Assembly: GCF_021462265.1 (NCBI RefSeq)
Contig: NZ_JAJONF010000040.1
Coordinates: forward strand, 1-64,000
DNA length: 64,000 nt
Origin: Streptomyces shenzhenensis
Lineage (GTDB): Bacteria; Actinomycetota; Actinomycetes; Streptomycetales; Streptomycetaceae
Direction of reading: 5' to 3'
Shown: piece by piece, positions 1-8,745 of the stretch
Position numbering within the stretch: the stretch's first letter is position 1
Layout: every line of letters starts with the position of its first letter
Position numbers and translations under genes: made by a program
Notes under the pieces: model-generated
Told to the model about the DNA's origin: nothing
Seen by the model: the letters and a program-made list of their open reading frames with translations, nothing else
The model's database searches: none

Positions 1-37
1 AGCCCCCGCGTCTGCGGCATGATCGGCCGGACAGCCC

Positions 38-1171
38 CTAGGTCAGGCCGATCGCGGCGCACGCCGACTGGTACTTCGGGGTGCAGATGTCGGCGACGGT
101 GTAGACGCCGTCCGCGATCACCGTGTCCTTGATGTTGTTCTTCGTGAGGGCGACCACCGGCACGAGCGTGGCGGGGATGTTCTTCTCGGTCGGGCTGTCG
201 ACCTTGCCCTGGGTCAGCGCGTCGTACTGGATGTCGCGGCCCTGGACCTTGTACACGGCCATCTGCGCGGCGTCGGTGGCCTCGTCCAGGAACGACTTGT
301 ACACGGTCATGTACTGCTCGCCCGAGACGACCCGCTGCACCGCGTCCAGGTTGGCGTCCTGTCCGGTGACCGGGGGGATCGTGGTGGCGCCCGCCTGCTT
401 CAGCGCGTCGATGACGGCGCCGGCCATGTCGTCGTTGGCCGAGTAGACGGCGGCGATGTTGTTCAGCCCGACGGCCCGGATCGCCTTCTTCATGTCGGCC
501 TCGGCGACCGCGGGCGACCACTTGTCGATGTCGTACTCCTCGGCGATGCGGACCTTGTTCCTGAGTTCGGCGAGGGCGCCCGCCTTGAAACTCGCCGTGT
601 TGGGGTCCGCGGGGTCGCCGTTCATCATGACGATCTTGCTGGTCGCGGCCTTGCTGCCGAGTGCCTCGACGACGGCGCGGCCCTGGACCTCGCCGACGAG
701 TTCGTTGTCGTGCGAGACGTAGGCGTCGATCGGGCCCCGCGCGAGCCGGTCGTAGGCGATGACGGGGATGCCCGCGGCCTTGGCCTTCCGGACCTCCGGC
801 GCGATGGCCGCGGCGTCCACCGCGTCCACCACGATGATGTCGACCTTCTTGGACACCATCTCCTGGAACTGCTGACTCTGCCGGGCCTCGCTCGACTCGG
901 CGTTGGCGTAGTCGACCTTGCCCTTGCCGTGCGTGAGGGAGGCGACCTCCTTCGCGAAGATGGGGTGGTCGAAGGCCTCGAAGCGGGCCGTCTGCTTGTC
1001 GGGCAGGAGCAGCCCCACCGTGATGCCGTCGCCCTTCTTCGGGGACGCGGAGGTGTCGCCCCCGAGGCCGTCGACGGCGCCGCACGCGGTGAGCGTGAGA
1101 GCGGACGCGGAGGCGGCCAGGATGGTCGCGAGGCGGCGCAGGGGAATCCCGCGGAGGGTAGGAACGATCAC
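38..1171 (-). CDS. Sugar (xylose-type) ABC transporter substrate-binding lipoprotein
   Basis: 377 aa. The N-terminus has a basic stretch, a hydrophobic core and a lipobox-like LTAC at about residues 26-29, so it should be exported and anchored as a lipoprotein. The rest reads as a periplasmic-binding-protein type I fold: GITVGLLLPDKQTARFEAFD near the start, then IIVVDAVDAAAIAPEVRKA, GIPVIAYDRL, and in the second lobe AVYSANDDMAGAVIDAL followed by PVTGQDANLDAVQRV. This order of motifs is that of XylF/ChvE-type pentose and hexose binders, and AYDRL with GQDA are the parts that usually contact sugar. The permease and ATPase genes would be expected downstream, beyond the left edge of the window. 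Exact sugar is inferred, not shown. Confidence 0.9.
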   Translation of the reverse strand: MIVPTLRGIPLRRLATILAASASALTLTACGAVDGLGGDTSASPKKGDGITVGLLLPDKQTARFEAFDHPIFAKEVASLTHGKGKVDYANAESSEARQSQQFQEMVSKKVDIIVVDAVDAAAIAPEVRKAKAAGIPVIAYDRLARGPIDAYVSHDNELVGEVQGRAVVEALGSKAATSKIVMMNGDPADPNTASFKAGALAELRNKVRIAEEYDIDKWSPAVAEADMKKAIRAVGLNNIAAVYSANDDMAGAVIDALKQAGATTIPPVTGQDANLDAVQRVVSGEQYMTVYKSFLDEATDAAQMAVYKVQGRDIQYDALTQGKVDSPTEKNIPATLVPVVALTKNNIKDTVIADGVYTVADICTPKYQSACAAIGLT

Positions 1172-1619
1172 ATCAGGCGCCTTCCGAGTGGGGGAGGGTC
1201 ATGCGCGACGGATGATGTGAAGGGAAGCAAACGCGCTGCGACCGGGTACGTCAAGACGACAGGACAACAAGGCAGTTGGAGCGCGTCCCGCACGTCGGGC
1301 CAGAGTACGGGACCGGCGAGCCGTCCGCCCAGGCCGGGCCGGTGCGGCGGGAGTCGGCCCACCGGCGGGACGGGGACGGTGCAAGGGCCGCGGCCAGGCG
1401 GCGAGTCGCCTGGGGGCCGCCCCACGTCCGGGACTTCGCCGTCCGCACCGCCCTTCGCCCGGCGCGCTGTCTTCGCTGCCGCGACCCCGGCGGCCGTCAC
1501 CCGCCCGTCCGGGCCGCTGCGTCCGGTCCCGGCCGGATGGTCCTGCCGCCCGGTGACACCGCCGACGGAAACGGCCCGGGTGCGGGACCCGGGCCGTCGT
1601 CCGTGTGGTGCGGGGAGCG
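1172..1619. other. Intergenic region upstream of the sugar-binding gene
   Basis: 448 bases with no convincing gene; the open frames here are antisense or GC-driven. The right end carries the terminator hairpin of the S53 protease. The A-richer part around 1205-1275 probably holds the promoter of the binding-protein gene, but I cannot point to clear -35/-10 boxes. Confidence 0.5.
1571..1597 (-). terminator. Hairpin after the S53 protease gene
   Basis: An 11-bp perfect stem (1571-1581 with 1587-1597) closes a 5-base loop, starting 22 bases beyond the stop codon of the protease. It is GC-rich and lacks a clear U-tract, as is usual in Streptomyces. Confidence 0.7.
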
Positions 1620-2966
1620 TCAGGGCCGCTGCTTGGCGAGGGCCGGGACGAAGCGGAGGGCGTCCACGGTGCCGACGCCGGTGGCGAGGTCGTAGCCGTT
1701 GACCGCCCGGTAGCCGGTCACGCCCTGGTAGCTGTTGTTCGTGCCGTCGTTGACGTCGACGATGCCGGTGCCCTTGGAGTGCCGGCCGTAGAGGTCGTAC
1801 AGCCGCTTCTGGATGTTGCCCAGCCGGTGGCCGGCCGCCTGGTCGGCGAGGGCGACGATGCCCGCGAAGAGCGGGGTGGCCTCGCTGGTGCCGCCGCTGA
1901 CGTCCCAGCCGGTGGCGGCCGGGTCGAAGCTGGAGTAGATCCAGGCGCCGCCGTCGACCGCGGCGGACATCGAGATGTCGGGGGTGCCGCGGCGGGTGCC
2001 GACCTTGCTCTTCACGCCGTTCTGGAAGGACGGCCGGGTGAACACGTGGGACTGGCCGCCACCGCCGGAGCCGTAGTCGTTGTAGACGCTGTCCGGCTTG
2101 ACCCGGTCGCCCTTGTCGTTCAGGTGGAGCTGGGTGCCGCCGATCGAGGTGACCAACGGGTCCGAGGAGGGCCAGGAGTTGACGCGCTTGTCGTAGTACG
2201 TCTTGCCGTCCGCCCGGAGGTCGGTGGCGCCGCCGTCGCCGGAGGCGGCGAGCACGGTGACGTGCTTGCGGTCTGCGTCCTGGAAGGCGTACCGCAGCTT
2301 CTTGATGCTGGAGAAGTCACCCTTGGCGAAGCCGGGGAAGGTGTTCTCGGTGGCGCCGAAGCTCTGGCTGATGACGTCGCCGACGTTGTGGTCGATCAGG
2401 TACTTCTCGGCGTCCATCATCTCCGGCAGACCGGTGGTGCCCTCGGTCTCGGAGACCGCCGTCTCGACCACGACGATCTTCGCGGCGGGCGCCACCGCGT
2501 GCGCCATCTCGACGTCCAGGGTGGTCTCGCCGGCCCAGCCGGTCATGTCGGAGTTCTTGGGGTCGAAGGCGGGCACGTGCCCCCACTTGACGACCTTCAC
2601 CTTGGTGCTGGGCAGCCCGAACTGCTTGCTGTAGACGTCGAGATCGTGCTGCACGGTCGGTGAGCCGTACGAATCGACGATGACGATGGTGCGCCCCTTG
2701 CCCGTGACGCCCTTGCGGTAAAGGGCGTTCAGGTCGTAGGCGGTGCGGTACTGGAGCGGGTTGTAGCAGTTGATCTGCCACTTGGCCTGGCACTGCGCGT
2801 TGGAGAGCGGGCTGCTCACGTCATGCGCCAGGGTGTGCCCGACGACGGCCGGTACCGCGAGGGTGTGCGGTACGGCGGCGGGAGCGGCGTTCGCCAGTGC
2901 GGTGACCGCCAGCGCGGCCACGGACGTGGCAGCCGCGAGGCCCCGCCCGGTTCGGGCCATGTGCAT
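1620..2966 (-). CDS. Secreted S53 family (sedolisin-like) serine protease
   Basis: 448 aa. A typical signal peptide (RTGRGLAAATSVAALAVTAL, then ANAAPAA) is followed directly by the protease domain with no large N-terminal prodomain. GKGRTIVIVDSYGSP matches the opening strand of the subtilisin-like fold, GWAGETTLDVEMAHAVAP supplies the Glu and Asp of the sedolisin catalytic triad, and SGGTSEATPLFAGIVA supplies the catalytic Ser. The C-terminal GYDLATGVGTVDA is the usual calcium-site end of the family. Four-hundred-odd residues without the roughly 180-residue propeptide of classical sedolisins is typical of the short actinobacterial members. It sits alone, with its own terminator and a long leader region upstream. 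Confidence 0.92.
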   Translation of the reverse strand: MHMARTGRGLAAATSVAALAVTALANAAPAAVPHTLAVPAVVGHTLAHDVSSPLSNAQCQAKWQINCYNPLQYRTAYDLNALYRKGVTGKGRTIVIVDSYGSPTVQHDLDVYSKQFGLPSTKVKVVKWGHVPAFDPKNSDMTGWAGETTLDVEMAHAVAPAAKIVVVETAVSETEGTTGLPEMMDAEKYLIDHNVGDVISQSFGATENTFPGFAKGDFSSIKKLRYAFQDADRKHVTVLAASGDGGATDLRADGKTYYDKRVNSWPSSDPLVTSIGGTQLHLNDKGDRVKPDSVYNDYGSGGGGQSHVFTRPSFQNGVKSKVGTRRGTPDISMSAAVDGGAWIYSSFDPAATGWDVSGGTSEATPLFAGIVALADQAAGHRLGNIQKRLYDLYGRHSKGTGIVDVNDGTNNSYQGVTGYRAVNGYDLATGVGTVDALRFVPALAKQRP

Positions 2967-3214
2967 GGATCCCCCCTTGTTGTTCGAAGTCTCACGAAGT
3001 GATCTCTACGTGGTCTTCGCGCATCACACCGGACGGGTCATGCACAGATCAAGTACGTTGAACCGACGATGCCGAACCCTTTACCGTGCGTTGTCCCTTC
3101 ATTAACGTCCCACTGTTGTCGAGAACAAAGCCGCAACCCGGGTCGCGGTCTTTGCGTCTTCCCCCGTTGAACAGGACCCCAAGTCACCCGCATCCTCTAA
3201 CAATCGGCCGAGCC

Positions 3215-4567
3215 TTGAGACACATACCCCTGAGACCCTGGGCCGTGGCTGCCGCCGCCACGGCCTTCGCGTTCCTCGTCGTCCTGGAGGTCGCCGCACG
3301 TCACTACGGTCTGCCGGGACCGATCACCAACCAGGCACGCGAGCTGGCGTACGCGCCCAAATCCGGCTTTCTGCTCTATGCGGGCCTGGCGTTGACGATG
3401 GTGGTGCTCACCTGGCGGCAACGGTTCGTCGCCCTCGCCGCCGCGGTCGGCATCGACCTCGTCTTCGCGGCGGCCCGGTGGGCGACGGGTACCGGGGTCT
3501 CCCACGGCCAGCCGTTCGGCAACGGCGCGCTGTGGGTGCTGCTCGGCTGCGCGGCCGTCGCCGTGCTGCGCCGCACGGGCCCGGAACGCGTACTGCTGCT
3601 GAAGGGCGCCGGGCTGGGCCTGCTGCTGGTGACCGGCCGCAAGACCGGCGACACCTGGCTGCTCATCACCTCGAAGACCCGCCCGACGGTGCTCGACCCG
3701 TACGTGGCCACCGCCGACCACGCCCTGGGCGACCCGTCGTGGCTGGTGGGCCGGATCGTCACGGCCACCGGCCCGGTCGGCTTCAACGTGCTCGACGTCG
3801 TCTACGGCCAGCTCGCCGTGGCCGCGGTCGCCGTCGCGCTGTACCAGCTGCGCGGCGTGGCGGCCGAGCGCCGCTTCCCGCGCCACCATCTGGTGCGCAC
3901 CTTCCTGCTGATCGGCCTGCTCGGACCGGCCGTCTACATGATCTTCCCGGTGGTCGGACCGGTCTTCGCCTACGGCACCGGCGCCGACCACTGGGCATCG
4001 GTCAGCCTCTGGCCGGCGCGGCCTCCGCACGGGCACTGGCCGGTGGCCGACCTGTGGCCGCGCACCACGCCGCCGGTCACCGCCCCGCACCCCATCCGGT
4101 ACGACGGGTTCACCCCGCGCAACTGCATGCCCAGCCTGCACACGGCATGGGCCACCACGATCTTCGTGCACTCCCGCAGGGGTCCCCGGGCGCTGCGCTG
4201 GGCCGGCGCGTTCTGGCTGGTCGCCACGCTCACCGCGACCCTGGGCTTCGGCTACCACTACGGCGCGGACCTCCTCGCCGGCGCGGTGTTCGCGCTCACG
4301 GTCGAGGGCGCCCTGCGCGCGCACGACCGCGGCTGGGAGCGCACGGGCATCCGCCTGGTCGTCCACGGTACGGCGGTCTTCGCCGCGCTCCTGGTGTCCT
4401 ACCGCTGGCTGCCGCTGGAGATGGCCACGCGCCCCTGGCTGTACGGACCGCTGCTCGTGCTGGCGACCGCCTCGGTGGTCTACCACTACGTACGGACCGT
4501 CACACGCTGGGAACCGCGCACCGATCCGACGTCGCGCTTCCCGGCACCGCAGCCCGAACTGGTCTGA
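3215..4567 (+). CDS. PAP2/Aur1-type phosphatase-transferase membrane protein
   Basis: About 450 aa from a TTG at 3215; the frame stays open back to a GTG at 3086, but that N-terminal extension is proline/arginine-rich and unlike the family, and neither start has a good ribosome site, so the start is uncertain (a GTG at 3245 is also possible). Several hydrophobic segments alternate with short loops. CMPSLHTAWATT and GFGYHYGADLLAG are the C2 and C3 histidine motifs of the PAP2/inositolphosphotransferase (AUR1/IPT1) superfamily. It probably transfers or hydrolyses a phospho-head-group at the membrane surface; the substrate cannot be read from the sequence. Confidence 0.85.
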   Translation: MRHIPLRPWAVAAAATAFAFLVVLEVAARHYGLPGPITNQARELAYAPKSGFLLYAGLALTMVVLTWRQRFVALAAAVGIDLVFAAARWATGTGVSHGQPFGNGALWVLLGCAAVAVLRRTGPERVLLLKGAGLGLLLVTGRKTGDTWLLITSKTRPTVLDPYVATADHALGDPSWLVGRIVTATGPVGFNVLDVVYGQLAVAAVAVALYQLRGVAAERRFPRHHLVRTFLLIGLLGPAVYMIFPVVGPVFAYGTGADHWASVSLWPARPPHGHWPVADLWPRTTPPVTAPHPIRYDGFTPRNCMPSLHTAWATTIFVHSRRGPRALRWAGAFWLVATLTATLGFGYHYGADLLAGAVFALTVEGALRAHDRGWERTGIRLVVHGTAVFAALLVSYRWLPLEMATRPWLYGPLLVLATASVVYHYVRTVTRWEPRTDPTSRFPAPQPELV

Positions 4568-4602
4568 GCCGGCCGGGGCGGTCCGTGACCGCTTCCGGCG
4601 CC

Positions 4603-4630
4603 GGCACCGGGCACCGGGCACCGGGCACCG
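4603..4630. repeat. Four 7-bp tandem repeats (GGCACCG)
   Basis: Four exact head-to-tail copies of GGCACCG lie between the PAP2 gene and the following gene remnant. This is a simple repeat and could mark the edge of the deletion that left the remnant behind. Confidence 0.8.
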
Positions 4631-4660
4631 GCAGCCGACGCCTGCTGCCGGCGCCCGCTG

Positions 4661-4843
4661 GTGGACGGCAGGACGGTCGGCACGGTGGACAGCTACGCCG
4701 CGAAGACCGCCTACCGGCAGGTGGTGTTCACCCGCACCCTCGGCACCACGGTCACCGCCCACCAGGTGCAGCTGCGCGTCCTCTCCGGCAGCACGTCAGC
4801 ACGCTCCACCGTCACCCTGGACGCGGTGATGGTCACCCGCTGA
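4661..4843 (+). pseudogene. C-terminal fragment of a surface/secreted beta-domain protein
   Basis: A 60-codon frame from a GTG encodes VDGRTVGTVDSYAAKTAYRQ and then VVFTRTLGT ... STVTLDAVMVTR. This pattern (short D-G-x-x-x-G-T-V turn, K-T-x-Y-R-Q-V, L-D-A/G-x-x-V at the very end) is what I know as the last beta-sandwich domain of larger actinomycete extracellular or kinase-associated proteins. There is no signal peptide, no ribosome site and nothing upstream that would complete the protein, so I read it as the 3' end of a deleted gene. Confidence 0.5.
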
Positions 4844-4880
4844 GCCGGCCCGGGGCGGCCGCGGGCTCTGCCGGGTCCCG

Positions 4881-6293
4881 TCAGCCGTCCCGTTCGACCC
4901 ACTCGCCGCCGCCCAGCGGGTAGTCGTAGCCCGGGCGGCCCGCGTCGGCGCTGGTGCGGAACGCGGTGCCGGCGTTGTCGACGCGGACCGTGCCGCGACG
5001 GCTCCCGCTGGACCAGTCCAGGGTGAGGTCCCAGCGGACGTCGTGGGCCGTGGTGCGGGCGAAGACGTAGAAGACCTCCGGGTCGGACTCGCTGACCTTG
5101 TACGGGAAGTCGCGCTGGCCGTTCTGGACGGTGACCGTGGGACTCCCCTCGTCGAGGTCGATGCCGAACGACTTGGTGCCGACGTTCCCGCCGCAGCCGA
5201 CGCCCATCGAGTAGTCGTTCCAGGCGAGCGGCGCGCCCTTGCTGAGGACGCGCACGTGCAGCGCCTCCAGGACGACGGTCTCCGTGCCGGTGCCCTGGAC
5301 GGTCAGGGCGACCTCCTGCTCGCCCGAGGACACCGCCCCGTACGCCGCGGCCCAGCGCGGCGCGTCCTGCTCGCTCATCGCGGGCGGGCCGACCTGCGCC
5401 GGTGCGCTGTCGACGAGGAAGTGCTGGCTGCACGGGGTGTCGTAGACGTAGGGGCGGGTGTGCACGGTGAGCGGGACGGCGGCGCCGGTGGTGCCGCCGT
5501 CGGCGCCCTGGGCGCCGCCCGCCCGTTCGCCGTCGCCCTCCGCGCTCCCGGACCCGGCCGACGCGGACTCGGTGGCGGCGGCGGAGGCCGACGCGGACGG
5601 CCGGTGCCCCTTCGCACCCGGGCTCGGGGCGGCGGACGGGTGCCGGGCGCCCGCCGTGCCGGTGCTCGGGGCGGCGGCGGAGGCGGCACCGGCCGCCTGC
5701 TGGTGACCCGTGTCGCCGTGCGGCAGCCGCACGGCGAGCACGGCGGCCCCGAGCACGGCGACCGCGGCGGCGGAGGCGATCAGCACGGTACGGCGCCGAC
5801 GTGGCGCGGGCCGGGGCGGCACGTCGACGACGACGGGCTCACCGCCCTCGCGGCCGTCCTCGCCACCGAGCCGGACCTCACCGTCGCCCTCACCACCGAG
5901 CCGGCCCTCGCCGTTGGCCTCACCACCGGGCCCGCCCTCGCCGTCGTCCCGGTCCTTCGGTGCCGACGGTCCCGGATCCGCCGTGCCGATGGTGTCCGCA
6001 GGGCCCGCCTCCCCCCGGCTCGCTCGTGCCGCGTCCGCCAGGACCCAGCGCCGGTGCAGCTCCACCAGTTCCTGCGGCGTCGCCCGGCAGACCCGTGCGA
6101 GGCGCTCCACCGGCGCGTACTCAACGGGCACCACGGTGCCGTTGCAGTAACGGTGCAGTGTCGACGTACTCATGTGCAGCCGCTTGGCCAGCGCCCCGTA
6201 GCTGAGTCCCGAGCGGTCCTTGAGCTCCCGCAGCAGCAGCGCGAACGCGTCCGCCGCGTCCGCCCCCGTTGCCCCTGACACCCGTTCCCCCAT
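4881..6293 (-). CDS. HTH (XRE-like) membrane-anchored protein with extracytoplasmic domain
   Basis: 470 aa. Residues about 13-70 form a Cro/XRE-type helix-turn-helix: FALLLRELKDRSGLSYGALA followed by KRLHMSTSTLHRYCNG. A charged Gly/Glu-rich linker leads to RRRRTVLIASAAAVAVLGAA at about 165-190, one membrane span. A Ser/Ala/Pro-rich stretch follows, then a folded extracytoplasmic domain with two cysteines (PYVYDTPCSQHFLVD, GVGCGGNVGTKSFGIDLDEG). This is the common Streptomyces layout of an inside DNA-binding domain tied to an outside sensor or effector domain. The ligand is unknown. It is transcribed away from the DUF4232 lipoprotein on its right, and the two may share a regulatory region. Confidence 0.8.
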   Translation of the reverse strand: MGERVSGATGADAADAFALLLRELKDRSGLSYGALAKRLHMSTSTLHRYCNGTVVPVEYAPVERLARVCRATPQELVELHRRWVLADAARASRGEAGPADTIGTADPGPSAPKDRDDGEGGPGGEANGEGRLGGEGDGEVRLGGEDGREGGEPVVVDVPPRPAPRRRRTVLIASAAAVAVLGAAVLAVRLPHGDTGHQQAAGAASAAAPSTGTAGARHPSAAPSPGAKGHRPSASASAAATESASAGSGSAEGDGERAGGAQGADGGTTGAAVPLTVHTRPYVYDTPCSQHFLVDSAPAQVGPPAMSEQDAPRWAAAYGAVSSGEQEVALTVQGTGTETVVLEALHVRVLSKGAPLAWNDYSMGVGCGGNVGTKSFGIDLDEGSPTVTVQNGQRDFPYKVSESDPEVFYVFARTTAHDVRWDLTLDWSSGSRRGTVRVDNAGTAFRTSADAGRPGYDYPLGGGEWVERDG

Positions 6294-6477
6294 CCCCTCG
6301 CGCCCCTCGCGTTCCAGTCCCGCGTTCCAGGGCCCCCGCGTTCTCCCCGGTCAGAGCGTGTTTCCGCGTTCCAGTGTCCCGGACTGCCCGCTGTGCCTGG
6401 CGGCTGGGACAGACCGCCTCGCAGGCTTCGGTCATCCAATCACCACCGCCATCCGAACACCGAAGGGGCACGGCCAC

Positions 6478-7197
6478 ATGTCCATCCTCCGCACCTCCCG
6501 CACCCGTCTCGTCGGCGCCGCCACGACCGTCGTACTCGCCGCGTTGTCCATGACCGCGTGCGACGACGGCACGGGCGTCCACGCCGAGAGCGTCGCGGCC
6601 GGCACCCCGGCCACGCACTCCCCGGCCTCCCCGTCCTCCTCCGCGGCGCCCTCCCGCTCCAGCGCCTCCTCCCCGGCCACTCCGGCCACCCCGGACTCCT
6701 CGAAGGCCGGTGCCGCCACCTCCGCGTCGAAGCCGAAGCCGAAGCAGAAGGTGTCTGCCTCCGCGGGCAGGCCGGTCACCTGCGAGGGCTCCAACACCAA
6801 GACGGTCGCGGCCCCGCTGAACCGGCCCGTGAACCACATGCTGCTCACGGTGACCAACACCGGCAGCAGGACCTGCTACCTCTACACCTACCCGGCCGTC
6901 CGCTTCGGCGAGGCGCAGGCCGTGCCCCCGGTCATCGAGGACTCGCGGCCGCAGGCGGTCGTCACGCTCGCGCCGGGCGAGTCCGGCTACGCCTCGGTGA
7001 GTCTGTCCGCCACCGACGGCAGCGGCACGAACGGCCAGACCGTCAACTCGTTGACCGTCTACTTCCACGGCCGCTCCGGCAACGAGAGCGTCGGCACCGG
7101 AGCCCACCCGTCGCTGCCCGCGAAGGGCGTCTACATCGACGACTCGCTCAAGGTCACGTACTGGCAGCAGTCGATGAACGACGCCCTCAACTGGTGA
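6478..7197 (+). CDS. DUF4232 family secreted lipoprotein
   Basis: 239 aa from the ATG at 6478. The N-terminus is basic then hydrophobic and ends in LSMTAC, a lipobox, so Cys22 or so should be lipidated. A long Ser/Ala/Pro linker precedes a DUF4232 domain (VTCEGSNTKTVAAPLNRPVN, then MLLTVTNTGSRTCYLYTYPA). The two cysteines probably pair. Proteins of this family are small extracellular beta-sandwiches of unknown role and are often found in several copies in Streptomyces. The frame is open further upstream, but the signal peptide fixes this start. It lies divergent to the HTH membrane protein. Confidence 0.85.
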   Translation: MSILRTSRTRLVGAATTVVLAALSMTACDDGTGVHAESVAAGTPATHSPASPSSSAAPSRSSASSPATPATPDSSKAGAATSASKPKPKQKVSASAGRPVTCEGSNTKTVAAPLNRPVNHMLLTVTNTGSRTCYLYTYPAVRFGEAQAVPPVIEDSRPQAVVTLAPGESGYASVSLSATDGSGTNGQTVNSLTVYFHGRSGNESVGTGAHPSLPAKGVYIDDSLKVTYWQQSMNDALNW

Positions 7198-7259
7198 GCT
7201 CCGACCGCCCGTTCACAGCGCCGCCTCCCGTCACCGGACGGGCTCATCGATGATCACGC

Positions 7260-7415
7260 TCACCAATAGTGGCGTCGGCCGGCGACCGCGTGTCCCATGG
7301 ATCCCAGGATCCAGAAGACAGCCCCGATCACGACCAGAATGATGCCCAGCGTCCACAGGATCGATATGCCCGTGAGGAATCCGACGATGAGCAGGATGAT
7401 GCCGAGGGCGATCAT
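7260..7415 (-). CDS. DUF6131-type 51-aa membrane peptide
   Basis: A 51-codon gene: MIALGIILLIVGFLTGISIL, then WTLGIILVVIGAVFWILGSM, ending HAVAGRRHYW. Two hydrophobic helices joined by a short turn and a basic, aromatic tail are exactly what is seen in the DUF6131 family of actinobacterial membrane peptides. A strong ribosome site (GTAGGAGGT) lies 6 bases before the ATG. Function unknown; related peptides are often stress-induced. Confidence 0.85.
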   Translation of the reverse strand: MIALGIILLIVGFLTGISILWTLGIILVVIGAVFWILGSMGHAVAGRRHYW

Positions 7416-7503
7416 GACCGTACCTCCTACCGCGTCCCGCGACTTCCCTTTGGTCGCCGGGTTCCCCGAAGCGGCGAGGTAATGCCCGGCCCGCCCCCGG
7501 TGG

Positions 7504-8658
7504 TCACCAGCTGATCGAGGCCGCCACCGGCCGGTGGTCGCTGCCGGTGGGCGGCAGCACCCACGACCTCTCCGGACGCACCCCGCGGACCAGGATCTGG
7601 TCGATGCGCGCCACCGGGAACTCCGCCGGCCAGCTGAAGCCGAAACCGTCCCCGGCCGCCTCCTGCGCCGAGCGCAGCCGCGCGGTGAGACCGGCGAACG
7701 CGCGGTCGTCCATGGTGCCGTTCAGGTCGCCGAGCACCACCACCCGCTGGTCCGGCTCGGCGGCGACGGCCTTGGCGAGCGCCTTCGCGCCACGGTCCCG
7801 GCTCTCCGTCCAGAAGCCGCCGCGGGGAAGCACCCGGACCGACCCCAGGTGGACCACGTACACCGCCAGCGGCCCCTGATCCGTGGTCACCGTGGTGCGC
7901 AGCGCCCGGTTGTAGGCCAGCCTGGCGGCGGCCGGCCTGGTCGCCGCCAGCGGCCCGTAGTCCGTCTCGATGTCGACCGGCCGGGTGCCCGACAGCGGCA
8001 GCCTGCTCCACAGCCCGACCGTGCCCTGCACGGTGTGGTACGGGTACGCCGTCGCCAGAGCCCTCTCGTAGACGCCCCTGGCCTGCGGGGTGATCTCCTC
8101 CAGCGCCAGCAGGTCCGCGCCGGAGGCGGCCAGGTCACGGGCGGTGCCGGCCGGGTCGGGGTTGCCGGCGTCGACGTTGTGACCGACCACGACGAGGTCG
8201 CCGCCCGGCTGGGACCTGTCGCCGAGCAGCCCGCCGAAGAGGCTCAGCCACACCGTGACCGGCAACAGCAGCGCGGCCACCGCGGAGGCGGAGCGGCGCC
8301 ACAGCGCCCCGGCCAGCAGCACCGGGACGAACAGGCCGAACCACGGCAGGAAGCTCTCCACCAGGCTGCCGAGGCCCGCGTGGTCGGTGATCCGCGCGTG
8401 CAGCAGCATGAGCAGGCCGAGCAGCAGCGCCGCCGCCGCGAGGACCGGGCCGCGCCGCCAGGGCCCGGGCCGGAAGGCGCCGCGGACCGCCCGGCGGACG
8501 CGGGCCCGCCAGGCGCCGGACCCGGCGTCGTCCCGGCGGACGGCGCCGCGCTGTCCGGGCTCCGCCGTGCGCACCCGCGTCACCGCGGCGTCCGGCGGGC
8601 GCACGGCGTCAAGGAGCCGGCGGGGCGTGGTTCGTGCTGAGAACGGGACTCGGTGCAT
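7504..8658 (-). CDS. Endonuclease/exonuclease/phosphatase family protein, membrane-anchored
   Basis: 384 aa from the ATG at 8658. About 70 Arg-rich cytoplasmic residues lead to three hydrophobic helices (AAALLLGLLMLLHARI; FLPWFGLFVPVLLAGALW; VAALLLPVTVWLSLFGGLLG), after which the EEP domain faces outward: VVVGHNVDAGNPDPAGTARD (Asn of the metal site), LLALEEITP (metal Glu), VYVVHLGSVR, VVVLGDLNGTMDD (the GDLN motif), and TGSDHRPVAASISW (catalytic SDHRP). This matches the actinomycete membrane EEP proteins, probably phosphodiesterases or phospholipases. It is divergent from the response regulator on its right with an 87-bp shared promoter region. Confidence 0.88.
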   Translation of the reverse strand: MHRVPFSARTTPRRLLDAVRPPDAAVTRVRTAEPGQRGAVRRDDAGSGAWRARVRRAVRGAFRPGPWRRGPVLAAAALLLGLLMLLHARITDHAGLGSLVESFLPWFGLFVPVLLAGALWRRSASAVAALLLPVTVWLSLFGGLLGDRSQPGGDLVVVGHNVDAGNPDPAGTARDLAASGADLLALEEITPQARGVYERALATAYPYHTVQGTVGLWSRLPLSGTRPVDIETDYGPLAATRPAAARLAYNRALRTTVTTDQGPLAVYVVHLGSVRVLPRGGFWTESRDRGAKALAKAVAAEPDQRVVVLGDLNGTMDDRAFAGLTARLRSAQEAAGDGFGFSWPAEFPVARIDQILVRGVRPERSWVLPPTGSDHRPVAASISW

Positions 8659-8745
8659 GCCACCAGCCCACGCGGTGCCGTGTTGCCGGGGCGTATGCGG
8701 TTTTCGATACGCCGACGACAGGTGCCGGCTCGTAGCCTCGATGAC

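Noticed and set aside
3086..3214. N-terminal extension of the PAP2/Aur1-type protein
   Set aside because: The extra 43 residues are Pro/Arg-rich, without a ribosome site, and precede the region that resembles the family.
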